DNA from: Nitrospira sp.
GTDB lineage: Bacteria > Nitrospirota > Nitrospiria > Nitrospirales > Nitrospiraceae
Length of the DNA: 64,000 bases
Direction: 5' to 3'
NCBI GenBank assembly: GCA_009594865.1
Contig: VOPT01000017.1
Location: 29,224 to 93,223, forward strand
This document shows, in pieces, positions 1 to 8,818 of this stretch; within the stretch, counting starts at the first letter, position 1; every line of letters starts with the position of its first letter. The position numbers and the translations under genes are program-made. Under the pieces are notes generated by a model. The model saw only the letters and a program-made list of their open reading frames with translations, had not been told where the DNA came from and made no database searches.

Positions 1-175
1 CAGACGAAACTGAGCCTGCCCACCGCCACCTCCGCCGCCATCGTTCCCTGATCGGATCAAATGCGATTCTGTTTTGGTGGATCGCCGATCGCGTGCTACC
101 GTCATGAGCAGAAGATTCGTTCACAGCGCCAGAGGCGCAAGGCCTGTGCTCCGGCGACATGAAGGAGGATGACGA

Positions 176-436
176 GTGAACACTCAAGCGCGACGGTCTC
201 GAGTCCGGGGTGGACGGAAGCTGCAGGCGGGGATGTGGCGGGCCCGGTGCCATGCCGGCGGGAACAACGCGCGTCCGCCATTCTTCAGTTGGGACTTCTT
301 GCGCTCCGTCTGGTCCCTGCTGTGCAGCCTGACTCGACACAAGACCAGTCGAGGAATCGCCAAACGTTTCGCCTGGCAGGAACACATCGGCTGCACCGCT
401 CCACGTTCTTCCGGGGTCTATGGACGCATGATCTGA
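176..436 (+). CDS. Small hypothetical protein, doubtful
   Basis: The reading frame opens with GTG at 176, seven bases after a strong Shine-Dalgarno (AAGGAGG, 162-168), and would give 86 residues. The product is basic and rich in Arg and Trp. I recognise no domain, signal peptide or convincing membrane segment. An overlapping frame from ATG 169 is longer, but its start sits directly on the Shine-Dalgarno and it is not more protein-like. The ribosome-binding site is the only real support. From here to the universal stress gene at 711 nothing else is visible. Confidence 0.27.
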   Translation: MNTQARRSRVRGGRKLQAGMWRARCHAGGNNARPPFFSWDFLRSVWSLLCSLTRHKTSRGIAKRFAWQEHIGCTAPRSSGVYGRMI

Positions 437-710
437 CACCAGCGGCCGTTTTTGCCGGTATTTCGGTTCCACTCCTTCTATCCCATCGCTGCTCTGTCTG
501 CGGCACGACACCCTCCGAGAATCCACCCGTACGCGCCAACAAGGTGATGTGCTGCCGGCCTGAGGCTCGTTCCGCCGGCTCTGTTTACTGCAGCCGCAAA
601 GATGCTATTGACCCGCCGCCCGGTTGAGGCGAAGATGCGGCAGCGTGGCGCAGGTCTTGCTGAACAATCCTGCTACTCTTGGCAACAGATCGAACGATGA
701 GGGGCAACCT

Positions 711-1565
711 ATGAAGGTATTGATTGCGACGGATGGATCGAAGTACGGCAAGTGGGCGACCGAGTGGGTGGCGAGAATACCCTTCGCCGAGAAGCCGGAA
801 GTGGCCCTGCTGCATGTGACGGATGTGGAGGCGTTGCGCGCGCCCTTCATGTTTCAGCCGGTGATCATCGGCAACGAGCCGTTTATCCAGCAAGAAATCA
901 AGCGTATCGAAGCGCGCGGCAAGACCACCATCTCGGAAGCGAAGGCGCAGATGGCAGCTCTGAAGCTCAAGGGCAAGGTGATGTCGGAGCGTGGGCCTGC
1001 GGGTCCGACGATTCTGGATCAGGCGCCTCGCCGGGACGGCATCGTGGCGATCGGGAGTCGTGGGCTGGATGCACTCGACCGGTTGATGCTCGGCAGTATT
1101 TCGACACAGGTCACTCTGCATGCGCCCTGCTCGGTATTGGTCGTCAAGGAAGAGCCGCGTCCGGTGAGCCGAATTCTTTTCGCCGCGGATGGATCGAAGG
1201 CATCGGAGAAGGCCCTGCGGTTTCTCCTCACCAAGCTTCAGCCGGAAGCCCGGGAAGGGTTGGAGCCGATCGATGTGGTGGTGATGCATGCGATGCCGTT
1301 CCTGAAGTATCCGGAGCTCAAAGAGGCCGGTGCGCGCCTGGTGGAGCAATGTGCGAATAAATTGATCAAGGCCGGATATGTCGTCGATGAAGTCGTGCAA
1401 CTCGGTAAACCGGCTGAAGAGATCTTGAAAGTGGCCTCCAAGAAGAAAGTGGATCTGATTGTGACCGGCGCCAAGGGGATGGGGGCGGTCGCGCGGTTCC
1501 TGCTCGGGAGCGTGTCCACCAAGGTCGTGCAGCACAGCACCTGTTCGGTTCTCGTCGTTCGGTAA
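711..1565 (+). CDS. Tandem universal stress protein (UspA family)
   Basis: The protein has 284 residues and two UspA domains (about 1-146 and 150-284), each an alpha/beta nucleotide-binding fold. Both halves keep the ATP motif G-x2-G-x9-G-S (GSRG...LGS near residue 120 and GAKG...LGS near 265), so both probably bind ATP. The start at 711 gives the usual MKVLIATDGS beginning and follows a GAGGGG ribosome site; the longer upstream frame lacks one. Universal stress proteins are cytoplasmic and support survival under starvation or redox stress. The gene precedes a metal-efflux operon, but 249 bases separate them, so common transcription is uncertain. Confidence 0.93.
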   Translation: MKVLIATDGSKYGKWATEWVARIPFAEKPEVALLHVTDVEALRAPFMFQPVIIGNEPFIQQEIKRIEARGKTTISEAKAQMAALKLKGKVMSERGPAGPTILDQAPRRDGIVAIGSRGLDALDRLMLGSISTQVTLHAPCSVLVVKEEPRPVSRILFAADGSKASEKALRFLLTKLQPEAREGLEPIDVVVMHAMPFLKYPELKEAGARLVEQCANKLIKAGYVVDEVVQLGKPAEEILKVASKKKVDLIVTGAKGMGAVARFLLGSVSTKVVQHSTCSVLVVR

Positions 1566-1572
1566 GGTCGGA

Positions 1573-1599
1573 TCCTCCAGCGGTGCCATCCCTGGAGGA
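1573..1599 (+). terminator. Hairpin just after the usp stop, no U-tract
   Basis: TCCTCCAG (1573-1580) pairs perfectly with CTGGAGGA (1592-1599) across an 11-base loop, 8 bases after the TAA of the universal stress gene. No T-run follows, so this is not a classic intrinsic terminator. It may end transcription with Rho or protect the 3' end. Confidence 0.35.
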
Positions 1600-1814
1600 C
1601 AACAGGCAGCTGTGGCATTTCACCCCGTGCCTCCTCCGGCAAGCGTAGCAAAACGCTGCCATGGGCCTGTCATTCCTTGCGAAATTTCGGCTCCTCCGCG
1701 GCATGGTCCCTGCTGGTATCACAAACGGCAGGGGCCTGCAGAGTAGACAATGGACAGATGACCGATCGAGTGGCGAGTCTCACGTGTGAGTTTAGGCAGC
1801 AGGTTCAGCAGCCC

Positions 1815-2996
1815 ATGTGTTCGCTTCGCCTCGTCGGTCGCACGCTCTTATTGGGGGTGCTGCTGACGGGGCAGATGGGGTGTGACCGGGATCCGGCGGC
1901 TCCCCCGCCGCCTGCCGAACCCGTGGGCCGAGCCGCCGATGGCCTCGTGCAACTGACTGCCGCGGAAATCGGGCGGGCCGATATTCAGGTGCAGACGGTG
2001 AAGAAGGAGTCGTTCGTCCTGCATCGCGAATTTCCGGCGACGGTGCAGGCCAATGAAAACGAATCGGCTGAAGTCACGACACTGATTCGAGGGCGAGTGG
2101 TGGACGTGCTGGTCGATGCGGGCAAGGACGTCAAGAAGGGCGAACGGCTGGCATTACTCGACAGCGCAGATTTAGGCATGGCCGAGGGCCTGTATCTCAA
2201 GGCGGCGGCGCGACAGCACGAAGCGCAGCTTGCGCATGAGCGGGCAGCCAATCTGCATGAACATCGCGCCATCAGCATGGCCGAGTTGCAACGCCGGGAA
2301 GCGGAAATGAAAACGGCCCAGGCCGAAGCGCGTGAGGCGGGGCATCGGCTGACTCTGCTTGGCGTGCCGGACCAGGAGATTCAGCGACTCGAACGGGAGC
2401 GGACGATCCGGTCCGACATCGCGATGCGGGCGCCGTTCGCAGGCCGCGTGATCATGCGGAATATCACGCGCGGAGAGGTGGTGGAGACCTCGCGGAACTG
2501 TTTCACCATCGCCGACCTGTCCGATGTCTGGGTGATCGCCAGTGTGCCGGAGAAGGACGTTCAGTTCATTCGTCCGAACCAGACCGTCCACGTCGTGGTG
2601 GCGGCCTATCCCCACAGCCTGTTTTCCGGCCGCATGACCTACATCAGCGATGTGCTCGATCCGGCGACCAGAACGATGCGTATCCGTGTGACCGTGCCGA
2701 ATCCGGATCGTGCCTTGAAGCCCGAAATGTTTGCCATGGTTCGCGTCGATGCCTCGCCGCAACCGGCGGTGCTGGTCGTGCCGCTGGCCGCCGTGCAACA
2801 GGATGGCGCCGGCAAACTGTTGTTCGTGCGGCAAGGAGAGAATCGATTCGAGCCGCGCCGCGTCCAGTTGGGCGATGAACAAGACGGGCAGGTCATCGTC
2901 CTGGAGGGGCTGCGGGAAGGGGAAGACGTGGTCGTCAAGGGCGCGTTTGCGATCAAGTCTGAACTCGATATCCACAAAATCGAGCCCACTCAATGA
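1815..2996 (+). CDS. RND efflux periplasmic adaptor (CzcB/CusB-like)
   Basis: This is a membrane-fusion protein of the HlyD/CzcB family, about 393 residues. It links an inner-membrane RND pump to an outer-membrane channel. The N-terminus (MCSLRLVGRTLLLGVLLTG...GC) is a hydrophobic export segment ending in a possible lipidation Cys, though the lipobox (QMGC) is imperfect. Then follow a biotinyl/lipoyl half (RGRVVDVLVDAGKDVKKG), an alpha-helical hairpin rich in Ala/Glu/Arg (about 130-200), the second lipoyl half (APFAGRVI) and a beta-barrel domain (VWVIASVPEKD). The stop overlaps the start of the pump gene (ATGA), showing translational coupling. The start is uncertain: ATG 1758 is an in-frame alternative. 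No outer-membrane factor (CzcC) gene is next to it. Confidence 0.9.
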   Translation: MCSLRLVGRTLLLGVLLTGQMGCDRDPAAPPPPAEPVGRAADGLVQLTAAEIGRADIQVQTVKKESFVLHREFPATVQANENESAEVTTLIRGRVVDVLVDAGKDVKKGERLALLDSADLGMAEGLYLKAAARQHEAQLAHERAANLHEHRAISMAELQRREAEMKTAQAEAREAGHRLTLLGVPDQEIQRLERERTIRSDIAMRAPFAGRVIMRNITRGEVVETSRNCFTIADLSDVWVIASVPEKDVQFIRPNQTVHVVVAAYPHSLFSGRMTYISDVLDPATRTMRIRVTVPNPDRALKPEMFAMVRVDASPQPAVLVVPLAAVQQDGAGKLLFVRQGENRFEPRRVQLGDEQDGQVIVLEGLREGEDVVVKGAFAIKSELDIHKIEPTQ

Positions 2997-5900
2997 TTGC
3001 CGCGCTGCTGGAATTTTCCCTGCGCCAACGCATCCTCATCCTCGGCCTGGCCTGTTTCTGCGCGGCGGCCGGTGTCTTCGCTTTCCAGTCGATTCCCATC
3101 GACGCCTATCCCGATGTGACCAACGTGCAAGTCCAGGTGTTGACGGAAGCGCCTGGGCTCTCCCCGGTCGAGGTCGAACGGTTCATTACCTATCCGCTCG
3201 AACTGCAGATGAACGGATTGCCGGGGCTGACGGAAATTCGCTCCATCTCCAAATTCGCCCTCTCTCAGCTGACGGTCGTGTTCGAGGACGATGTGGATGT
3301 GTATTTTGCCCGCCAGCTCGTGCTGGAACGAATCATAGCGGTGCGCGATCGGTTGCCGGCCGGTATGGAGCCGGTGCTGGCGCCCGTGACGACCGGGCTC
3401 GGAGAGATCTACCAGTATTTTCTCGAGGGGGCGCCGAAACCGGAGCGTGATGCTGCGCTGGCGGAAGAAGAACTGACAGATCAGCGGACGGTGCAGGACT
3501 GGGTGCTGCGTCCCCTGCTGAAGAGCGTGCCGGGTGTCATCGATGTGAACAGCCTTGGCGGGTTCGTGAAACAGTATCACGTGCTGGTGGATCCGGACCG
3601 GTTACGAAAATACAGCCTGACGCTGCACGACATCTTCGATGCCGTGGCACGCAACAATGCGAATGCCGGCGGCAATGTGCTCGAACGGCATGCCGAACGC
3701 GCCATCGTGCGCGGGCTGGGACTCATCAAAAGCCCGGCCGATATCGAGCGGATCGTGGTCAAGGAAGCCGGCGGCGTGCCGGTGTATGTGCGTGATGTGG
3801 CGGACGTCCGTATCGGCCATGCGGTGCGCCATGGGGCCGCGGTGCTCAATGGAGAGCGGGAGGTTGTGGCCGGCACGGTGTTGATGCTGCGAGGCGGCAA
3901 CGCGCGGGACGTGGTTCAGGCGGTGAAGCAACGAGCGGAGGCGATCCAGCGTGAGGGAATCTTGCCGGGCGGGCTGACCCTCGTGCCATTTTACGATCGC
4001 ATTGAACTCGTGACAGCCGCCATCCATACCGTGCGCGATGCGTTGATCGAAGGCGTCGTGTTGGTCACGCTGGTCTTTTTTCTCTTCCTCGGCCACATGC
4101 GCAGCGCGATTGTCGTGACGGCCTCGCTGCTGGTCACGCCGTTGATCACGTTCGTGGTGATGCAGCGACTGGGGTTGTCCGCCAACCTCATGACGTTGGG
4201 CGGGCTGGCGATCGGCATCGGGGAAATCGCCGACGGATCGCTGGTCGTGGTGGAAAACATCTATCGCCACCTGTCGGAGAATCGGCTGCAGGCGCGATCC
4301 CGCTTGGAGGTCGTGCTGCGGGCGACCAACGAAGTCGGGCGGCCGATCCTGTTCGGCATCCTCATCATCAGCGTCGTCTTTCTGCCCTTGATGACGCTTC
4401 ACGGCATGGAAGGAAAAATGTTCGCGCCCCTGGCCTATTCACTCGTCATTTCGCTGTTGGTGTCGGTGATCGTGACGTTGACCCTCTCCCCGGTCCTGGC
4501 CTCGCTGATTTTGCGTGGCGACCACCCGGAAGAGACCCGGCTCACGACCTGGATGAAGAGGCGGTATCAGCCGGTGCTGCGGTGGACGCTCGATCATCGT
4601 GCAGCCGTGCTGCTGAGTTCGACGGTGATCGTGTTGGCCAGTCTGAGTCTGTTGCCATTCGTCGGGCGGGAATTCATTCCGATCCTGGAGGAGGGAGCGT
4701 TGACTCCGCAGATCGTGCGTCTGCCGAGTGTCTCGCTGGAGGAATCCATCGCCATCGAAAAACAGACACAAAAGGTCATGCTGGAGTTTCCGGAAGTGCG
4801 CATGTCGGTGAGCAAGATCGGACGTCCGGACATTGCGGTGGGCCCGGAAGAGCCCAATGAAAGCGACCCGATCGTGGCGCTACGCCCGCGCGAGACCTGG
4901 ACCACGGCGAAGACGCAGACCGGTCTGGTCGATGCCATCAGGACACGTCTGGCGGAAATCCCGGGCATTTCCGTGCTCATGAGTCAACCGATTCAGGAGC
5001 GGGTGGACGAGCTGATTTCCGGGATCAGGACCGAATGCGCCATCAAGCTGTTCGGCGACGACCTCGACCTGCTCTATCAGCATGCCGAACGGATCGCAGA
5101 TCTCATGCGGACGATCGAGGGAGTCAAAGACGTCAAGGTCGAACAGGTCGCCGGACAGCCGTATCTGACGATCGATATCGATCGAGAAAAAATCGCCCGC
5201 TACGGAATCAACGTGTCGGAGGTGCAGGACATCATCACGACGGCGATTGGCGGGAGACCCGCGACACAGGTCTATGAAGGGGAGCGGCGATTTCAGCTCG
5301 TCCTCCGGTTTCCGGAATCCTCACGCAACAGCATTGGGGCGATCGGAAATATCCGGGTACGATCGGCGTCCGGCGCGCCGATTCCTCTGAGCGAACTGGC
5401 CGCGATCCAGATGCGGGAAGGACCGGCGAGGATCAGCCGGGAACAGGCGAAGCGGCGGATCTATATCGGCTTCAACGTCGTGGGACGCGACATCGGCGGT
5501 GTTGTAGACGAAGGCCGGAAGCGGTTGGCCGAGCGGGTCCGATTGCCGCAAGGGTATACCGTGGCCTGGGGCGGCGCATTTGAAAATATGGAACGGGCGA
5601 ACGCGCGGTTGCTGCTGGTGGTGCCGATCACGCTCGGTCTGGTGTTCTTTCTTCTCTTTTGGGCGTTCCATTCGCTGCGGTATGCCGGGTTGATTATTCT
5701 GAACCTGCCCTTCGCGTTAATCGGCGGCGTCGTCTCTCTATGGCTGAGCGACCAGTATGTGAGCGTGCCGGCCTCGATCGGTTTCATCGAACTGTTCGGC
5801 CTGGCGGTCGGTAACGGCATCGTGCTCGTGTCCTATATCAATCAATTGCGGAATGAGGGACAGCAGACAGAGGCGGCGATCATCACTGGCTGCGTCCTTC

Positions 5901-6121
5901 GGCTTCGACCGGTCGTGATGACGATGATGACCACTCTCCTGGGACTTCTGCCTCTGGTGTTAGCGCAGGGCATCGGGGCGGAAGTGCAGCGGCCTTTGGC
6001 GACGGTGGTGATCGGCGGCCTGTTTACGTCGACGGCGTTGACCCTGCTGGTGCTGCCGGCCTTGTACCGCACGTTTGCGGAACAAGACGTGACAAAGGAA
6101 CATGCCCCGGAGTGGGTGTAA
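2993..6121 (+). CDS. Heavy-metal efflux RND pump (CzcA/CusA family)
   Basis: This is a proton-driven inner-membrane metal pump of 1042 residues, the full family length. It opens with the heavy-metal RND signature (first TM then SIPIDAYPDVTNVQV). The intramembrane proton-relay segment reads IGIGEIADGSLVVVEN around residues 405-420. It keeps the Asp and final Glu of the CzcA relay but has Glu where CzcA has its first Asp. The two large periplasmic porter domains and twelve TM helices are all present. The gene overlaps the adaptor by four bases. The metal cannot be read reliably from the sequence: the relay is closer to the divalent (Co/Zn/Cd) group than to the Cu/Ag group. Confidence 0.92.
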   Translation: MIAALLEFSLRQRILILGLACFCAAAGVFAFQSIPIDAYPDVTNVQVQVLTEAPGLSPVEVERFITYPLELQMNGLPGLTEIRSISKFALSQLTVVFEDDVDVYFARQLVLERIIAVRDRLPAGMEPVLAPVTTGLGEIYQYFLEGAPKPERDAALAEEELTDQRTVQDWVLRPLLKSVPGVIDVNSLGGFVKQYHVLVDPDRLRKYSLTLHDIFDAVARNNANAGGNVLERHAERAIVRGLGLIKSPADIERIVVKEAGGVPVYVRDVADVRIGHAVRHGAAVLNGEREVVAGTVLMLRGGNARDVVQAVKQRAEAIQREGILPGGLTLVPFYDRIELVTAAIHTVRDALIEGVVLVTLVFFLFLGHMRSAIVVTASLLVTPLITFVVMQRLGLSANLMTLGGLAIGIGEIADGSLVVVENIYRHLSENRLQARSRLEVVLRATNEVGRPILFGILIISVVFLPLMTLHGMEGKMFAPLAYSLVISLLVSVIVTLTLSPVLASLILRGDHPEETRLTTWMKRRYQPVLRWTLDHRAAVLLSSTVIVLASLSLLPFVGREFIPILEEGALTPQIVRLPSVSLEESIAIEKQTQKVMLEFPEVRMSVSKIGRPDIAVGPEEPNESDPIVALRPRETWTTAKTQTGLVDAIRTRLAEIPGISVLMSQPIQERVDELISGIRTECAIKLFGDDLDLLYQHAERIADLMRTIEGVKDVKVEQVAGQPYLTIDIDREKIARYGINVSEVQDIITTAIGGRPATQVYEGERRFQLVLRFPESSRNSIGAIGNIRVRSASGAPIPLSELAAIQMREGPARISREQAKRRIYIGFNVVGRDIGGVVDEGRKRLAERVRLPQGYTVAWGGAFENMERANARLLLVVPITLGLVFFLLFWAFHSLRYAGLIILNLPFALIGGVVSLWLSDQYVSVPASIGFIELFGLAVGNGIVLVSYINQLRNEGQQTEAAIITGCVLRLRPVVMTMMTTLLGLLPLVLAQGIGAEVQRPLATVVIGGLFTSTALTLLVLPALYRTFAEQDVTKEHAPEWV

Positions 6122-6141
6122 CCCGATCCTAGCCTGGAACC

Positions 6142-8667
6142 ATGCTGAAGGAGACATCATTCTGGTCCTTGTCCGCGGATGATGTGTTGCGGCAACTCTC
6201 TGCCACGGCAAAGGGTTTGGCTACGGGGGAGGCTGAAGCGAGGCAGGCAACCTATGCATCCGTCCGGCTGAAGCCTCAGCGCAATGGCCGTCCGTTGCGG
6301 CTGCTCATGGCGCAGTTTCGGAGTCCCATCGTCCTCATCCTGCTCTTCGCCGCTAGCGTGTCCTTCTTTCTCGAAGCGCACGGCGATGCGCTGATTATCC
6401 TCAGCATCATTCTGGCCGGCGCCTGCTTGAGTTTCTGGCAGGAGTATAGTGCGGCGCGTGCCGTGGCCGGGCTGCTGGCCCTCGTGCAAATCACGGCTCG
6501 CGCGTGGCGGGATGGCGAGCTGCGCGAGATTCCGGCCGATCAGATCGTGCCCGGCGACGTCATTGAATTGTCGGCCGGGTCGAGCCTCCCTGGAGACGCC
6601 TTGGTGCTGGAGGCGAAGGATCTGTTCGTGGATGAGGCCACCCTCACGGGGGAAACCTATCCCGTCGAGAAATCGGCGGGCACACTGGCGGCTGATGCGC
6701 CGCTGGCCAAACGGACCAACAGTCTCTTTCTCGGTACCCATGTGGTGAGTGGCCAGGCCCGTGCGGTCATCGTGGCGGTGGGAAAGGACACGGAATTCGG
6801 CCGCATCGCCCATCGCATGACGCTGAAGGCGCCTGAAACGGAATTTGAGCGGGGAGTGCGGCGATTCGGCTATCTGCTGCTCGAAGTGACGCTGCTTCTC
6901 GTGTTCGCGATTTTTGCCGTCAACGTCTACCTTGAACGGCCGGTCCTTGAATCCTTCCTCTTTTCCATGGCCTTGGCGGTCGGACTCACGCCGCAGTTGC
7001 TGCCGGCCATCATCAGCGTGAACCTCTCGCACGGCGCGAAGCGTATGGCCCAACAGCACGTCGTGGTTAAACGCCTGGCGTCGATCGAAAATTTCGGCAG
7101 CATGAATGTGCTGTGTTCCGACAAGACCGGGACCTTGACCGAAGGCTCCATGCGACTCCATGCCGCGCTGGATCTCGACGGCCAGCCGAGCGATCGCGTC
7201 TTGTTCCACGGTCACGTGAACGCGATGTTCGAAACCGGGTTTCCGAACCCGTTGGATGAAGCCCTGCGGAAGCACCGTCCCTTCGATCTCTCCGGTTACC
7301 GGAAGGTGGAAGAGGAGCCCTACGATTTTGTTCGCAAGCGGCTGTCCGTCCTGGTGGCCACTCCACACACCCATCTGCTGATCACGAAAGGCGCGGTCGA
7401 AAGCATGTTGGCGGTGTGTCTGCATGCCGAACAACAAGACGGGGTGTTGCTGCCGATGGATCAGGTTCGCGGGTCGATCAGGGAGCAGGTACGGGGCCTC
7501 AGCAGTCAGGGCTTCCGTACGCTTGGGGTGGCCTGCCTGGATTTGGGGGCTATCGACCGGGTTTCCAAGGAGCATGAGGCGGGGATGACGTTCCTGGGCC
7601 TGCTGGTGTTTGTGGATCCTCCGAAGGCCGGTATTGTCGACACAATCGCGCACCTCCGGCGGCTGGGAGTGTCGTTAAAAATGGTGACGGGCGATCACGG
7701 TTTGGTGGCGGCCCATGTGGGGCGACAGGTCGGCTTGGCCAATCCGCTGGTGCTGACCGGGAGTGATCTGCGCGGCATGACCGACGATGCGCTTCGGGCC
7801 CGGGCCAATGAGGTAGACATCTTTGCGGAAATCGAACCGAATCAAAAGGAACGCATCATCCGGGCGTTACGCGGCTCCGGGAACGTCGTCGGCTACCTCG
7901 GCGACGGCATCAACGACGCGCCTGCCCTCCATGCAGCAGACGTCGGCCTGTCGGTCGATGGCGCCGTCGATGTCGCGAAGGAGGCCGCCGACCTGGTGCT
8001 GCTGGAACATGATTTGAGCGTGTTGGTGGAAGGCGTCCGCGAGGGGCGGCGCACCTTCGCCAACACCCTCAAATATGTGTTCATGGCGACGAGTGCCAAT
8101 TTCGGCAATATGTTCAGCATGGCCGGTGCCTCGCTGTTCCTACCTTTTCTGCCGCTCCTGCCGAAACACATTCTGTTGACCAATGTGCTCACGGACATTC
8201 CTGAAATGACGATCGCCACCGACCATGTCGATCCGGAACTGATTAATCGACCGCGCCGCTGGGATATTCCCTTCATCCGGCGGTTCATGCTGACCTTTGG
8301 ATTCGTGAGCTCGTGCTTCGACTACTTCACGTTCGGCGTCTTGCTGCTGTTGCTGCATTCCACAACGGGGCAGTTCCGCACCGGCTGGTTCGTCGAGTCC
8401 GTGCTCTCGGCCTCACTGATTGTCCTGGTCATTCGTACGCGCCGCCCTTGTGTGACCAGCCGCCCGTCTGCGTCGTTGTTGTGCTCGACCTTGCTGATCG
8501 CAGTGCTCACGATTCTCTTGCCGGTGACGCCGGTCGGCTCGTATTTGGGATTTGAACCGTTGCCGCCTATCTTTTGGGCCGCACTGCTCGGCATTCTTCT
8601 CGCCTATGTCGCGGCAGCCGAATGGGCCAAGACGCTCTTCTACCGGCACGCACACGATGGCCGTTGA
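6142..8667 (+). CDS. P-type ATPase, MgtA-like (P3B, Mg2+ import)
   Basis: The protein is an 841-residue P-type ATPase. The phosphorylated Asp is D327 in DKTGTLT; the actuator loop has TLTGET; the hinge is GDGINDAPAL. The TM4 segment reads VGLTPQLLP followed by AKRMAQQHVVVKRL and IENFGSMNVLCSDKTG. This matches the MgtA/MgtB class (VGLTPEMLP in enterobacteria) rather than Ca2+ or heavy-metal pumps. MgtA enzymes import Mg2+ into the cytoplasm down its electrochemical gradient at the cost of ATP. It starts 20 bases after the RND pump, so it may be cotranscribed, although no strong ribosome site is visible. It is somewhat shorter at the N-terminus than E. coli MgtA. A proton-pumping role is a less likely alternative. 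Confidence 0.85.
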   Translation: MLKETSFWSLSADDVLRQLSATAKGLATGEAEARQATYASVRLKPQRNGRPLRLLMAQFRSPIVLILLFAASVSFFLEAHGDALIILSIILAGACLSFWQEYSAARAVAGLLALVQITARAWRDGELREIPADQIVPGDVIELSAGSSLPGDALVLEAKDLFVDEATLTGETYPVEKSAGTLAADAPLAKRTNSLFLGTHVVSGQARAVIVAVGKDTEFGRIAHRMTLKAPETEFERGVRRFGYLLLEVTLLLVFAIFAVNVYLERPVLESFLFSMALAVGLTPQLLPAIISVNLSHGAKRMAQQHVVVKRLASIENFGSMNVLCSDKTGTLTEGSMRLHAALDLDGQPSDRVLFHGHVNAMFETGFPNPLDEALRKHRPFDLSGYRKVEEEPYDFVRKRLSVLVATPHTHLLITKGAVESMLAVCLHAEQQDGVLLPMDQVRGSIREQVRGLSSQGFRTLGVACLDLGAIDRVSKEHEAGMTFLGLLVFVDPPKAGIVDTIAHLRRLGVSLKMVTGDHGLVAAHVGRQVGLANPLVLTGSDLRGMTDDALRARANEVDIFAEIEPNQKERIIRALRGSGNVVGYLGDGINDAPALHAADVGLSVDGAVDVAKEAADLVLLEHDLSVLVEGVREGRRTFANTLKYVFMATSANFGNMFSMAGASLFLPFLPLLPKHILLTNVLTDIPEMTIATDHVDPELINRPRRWDIPFIRRFMLTFGFVSSCFDYFTFGVLLLLLHSTTGQFRTGWFVESVLSASLIVLVIRTRRPCVTSRPSASLLCSTLLIAVLTILLPVTPVGSYLGFEPLPPIFWAALLGILLAYVAAAEWAKTLFYRHAHDGR

Positions 8668-8818
8668 GAGGGCGATTTCTACGCACTTCCACAATTCCTA
8701 CGTGCACCGCCGCTAGACAATCGATCATCTCCTTGACTGTACGTGGTGATGTAGTACAACCAAAGACAGCTGGTTCATTCAGCGCTGCTTCCACGCCACA
8801 ATCCGTACGAGGACGCCT

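Noticed and set aside
1..51. Possible 3' end of a gene entering the window (16 codons then TGA)
   Set aside because: Too short to judge, and composition alone cannot support it.
169..627. 152-residue frame overlapping the small frame at 176
   Set aside because: Its ATG sits on the Shine-Dalgarno, composition is erratic, and nothing is recognisable.
585..1589. Long minus-strand frame over the universal stress gene
   Set aside because: Shadow of a clearly coding plus-strand gene; His/Arg-rich and without domains.
6157..7653. 498-residue minus-strand frame under the MgtA-like gene
   Set aside because: Third-position GC shadow; the plus strand carries all P-type ATPase motifs.
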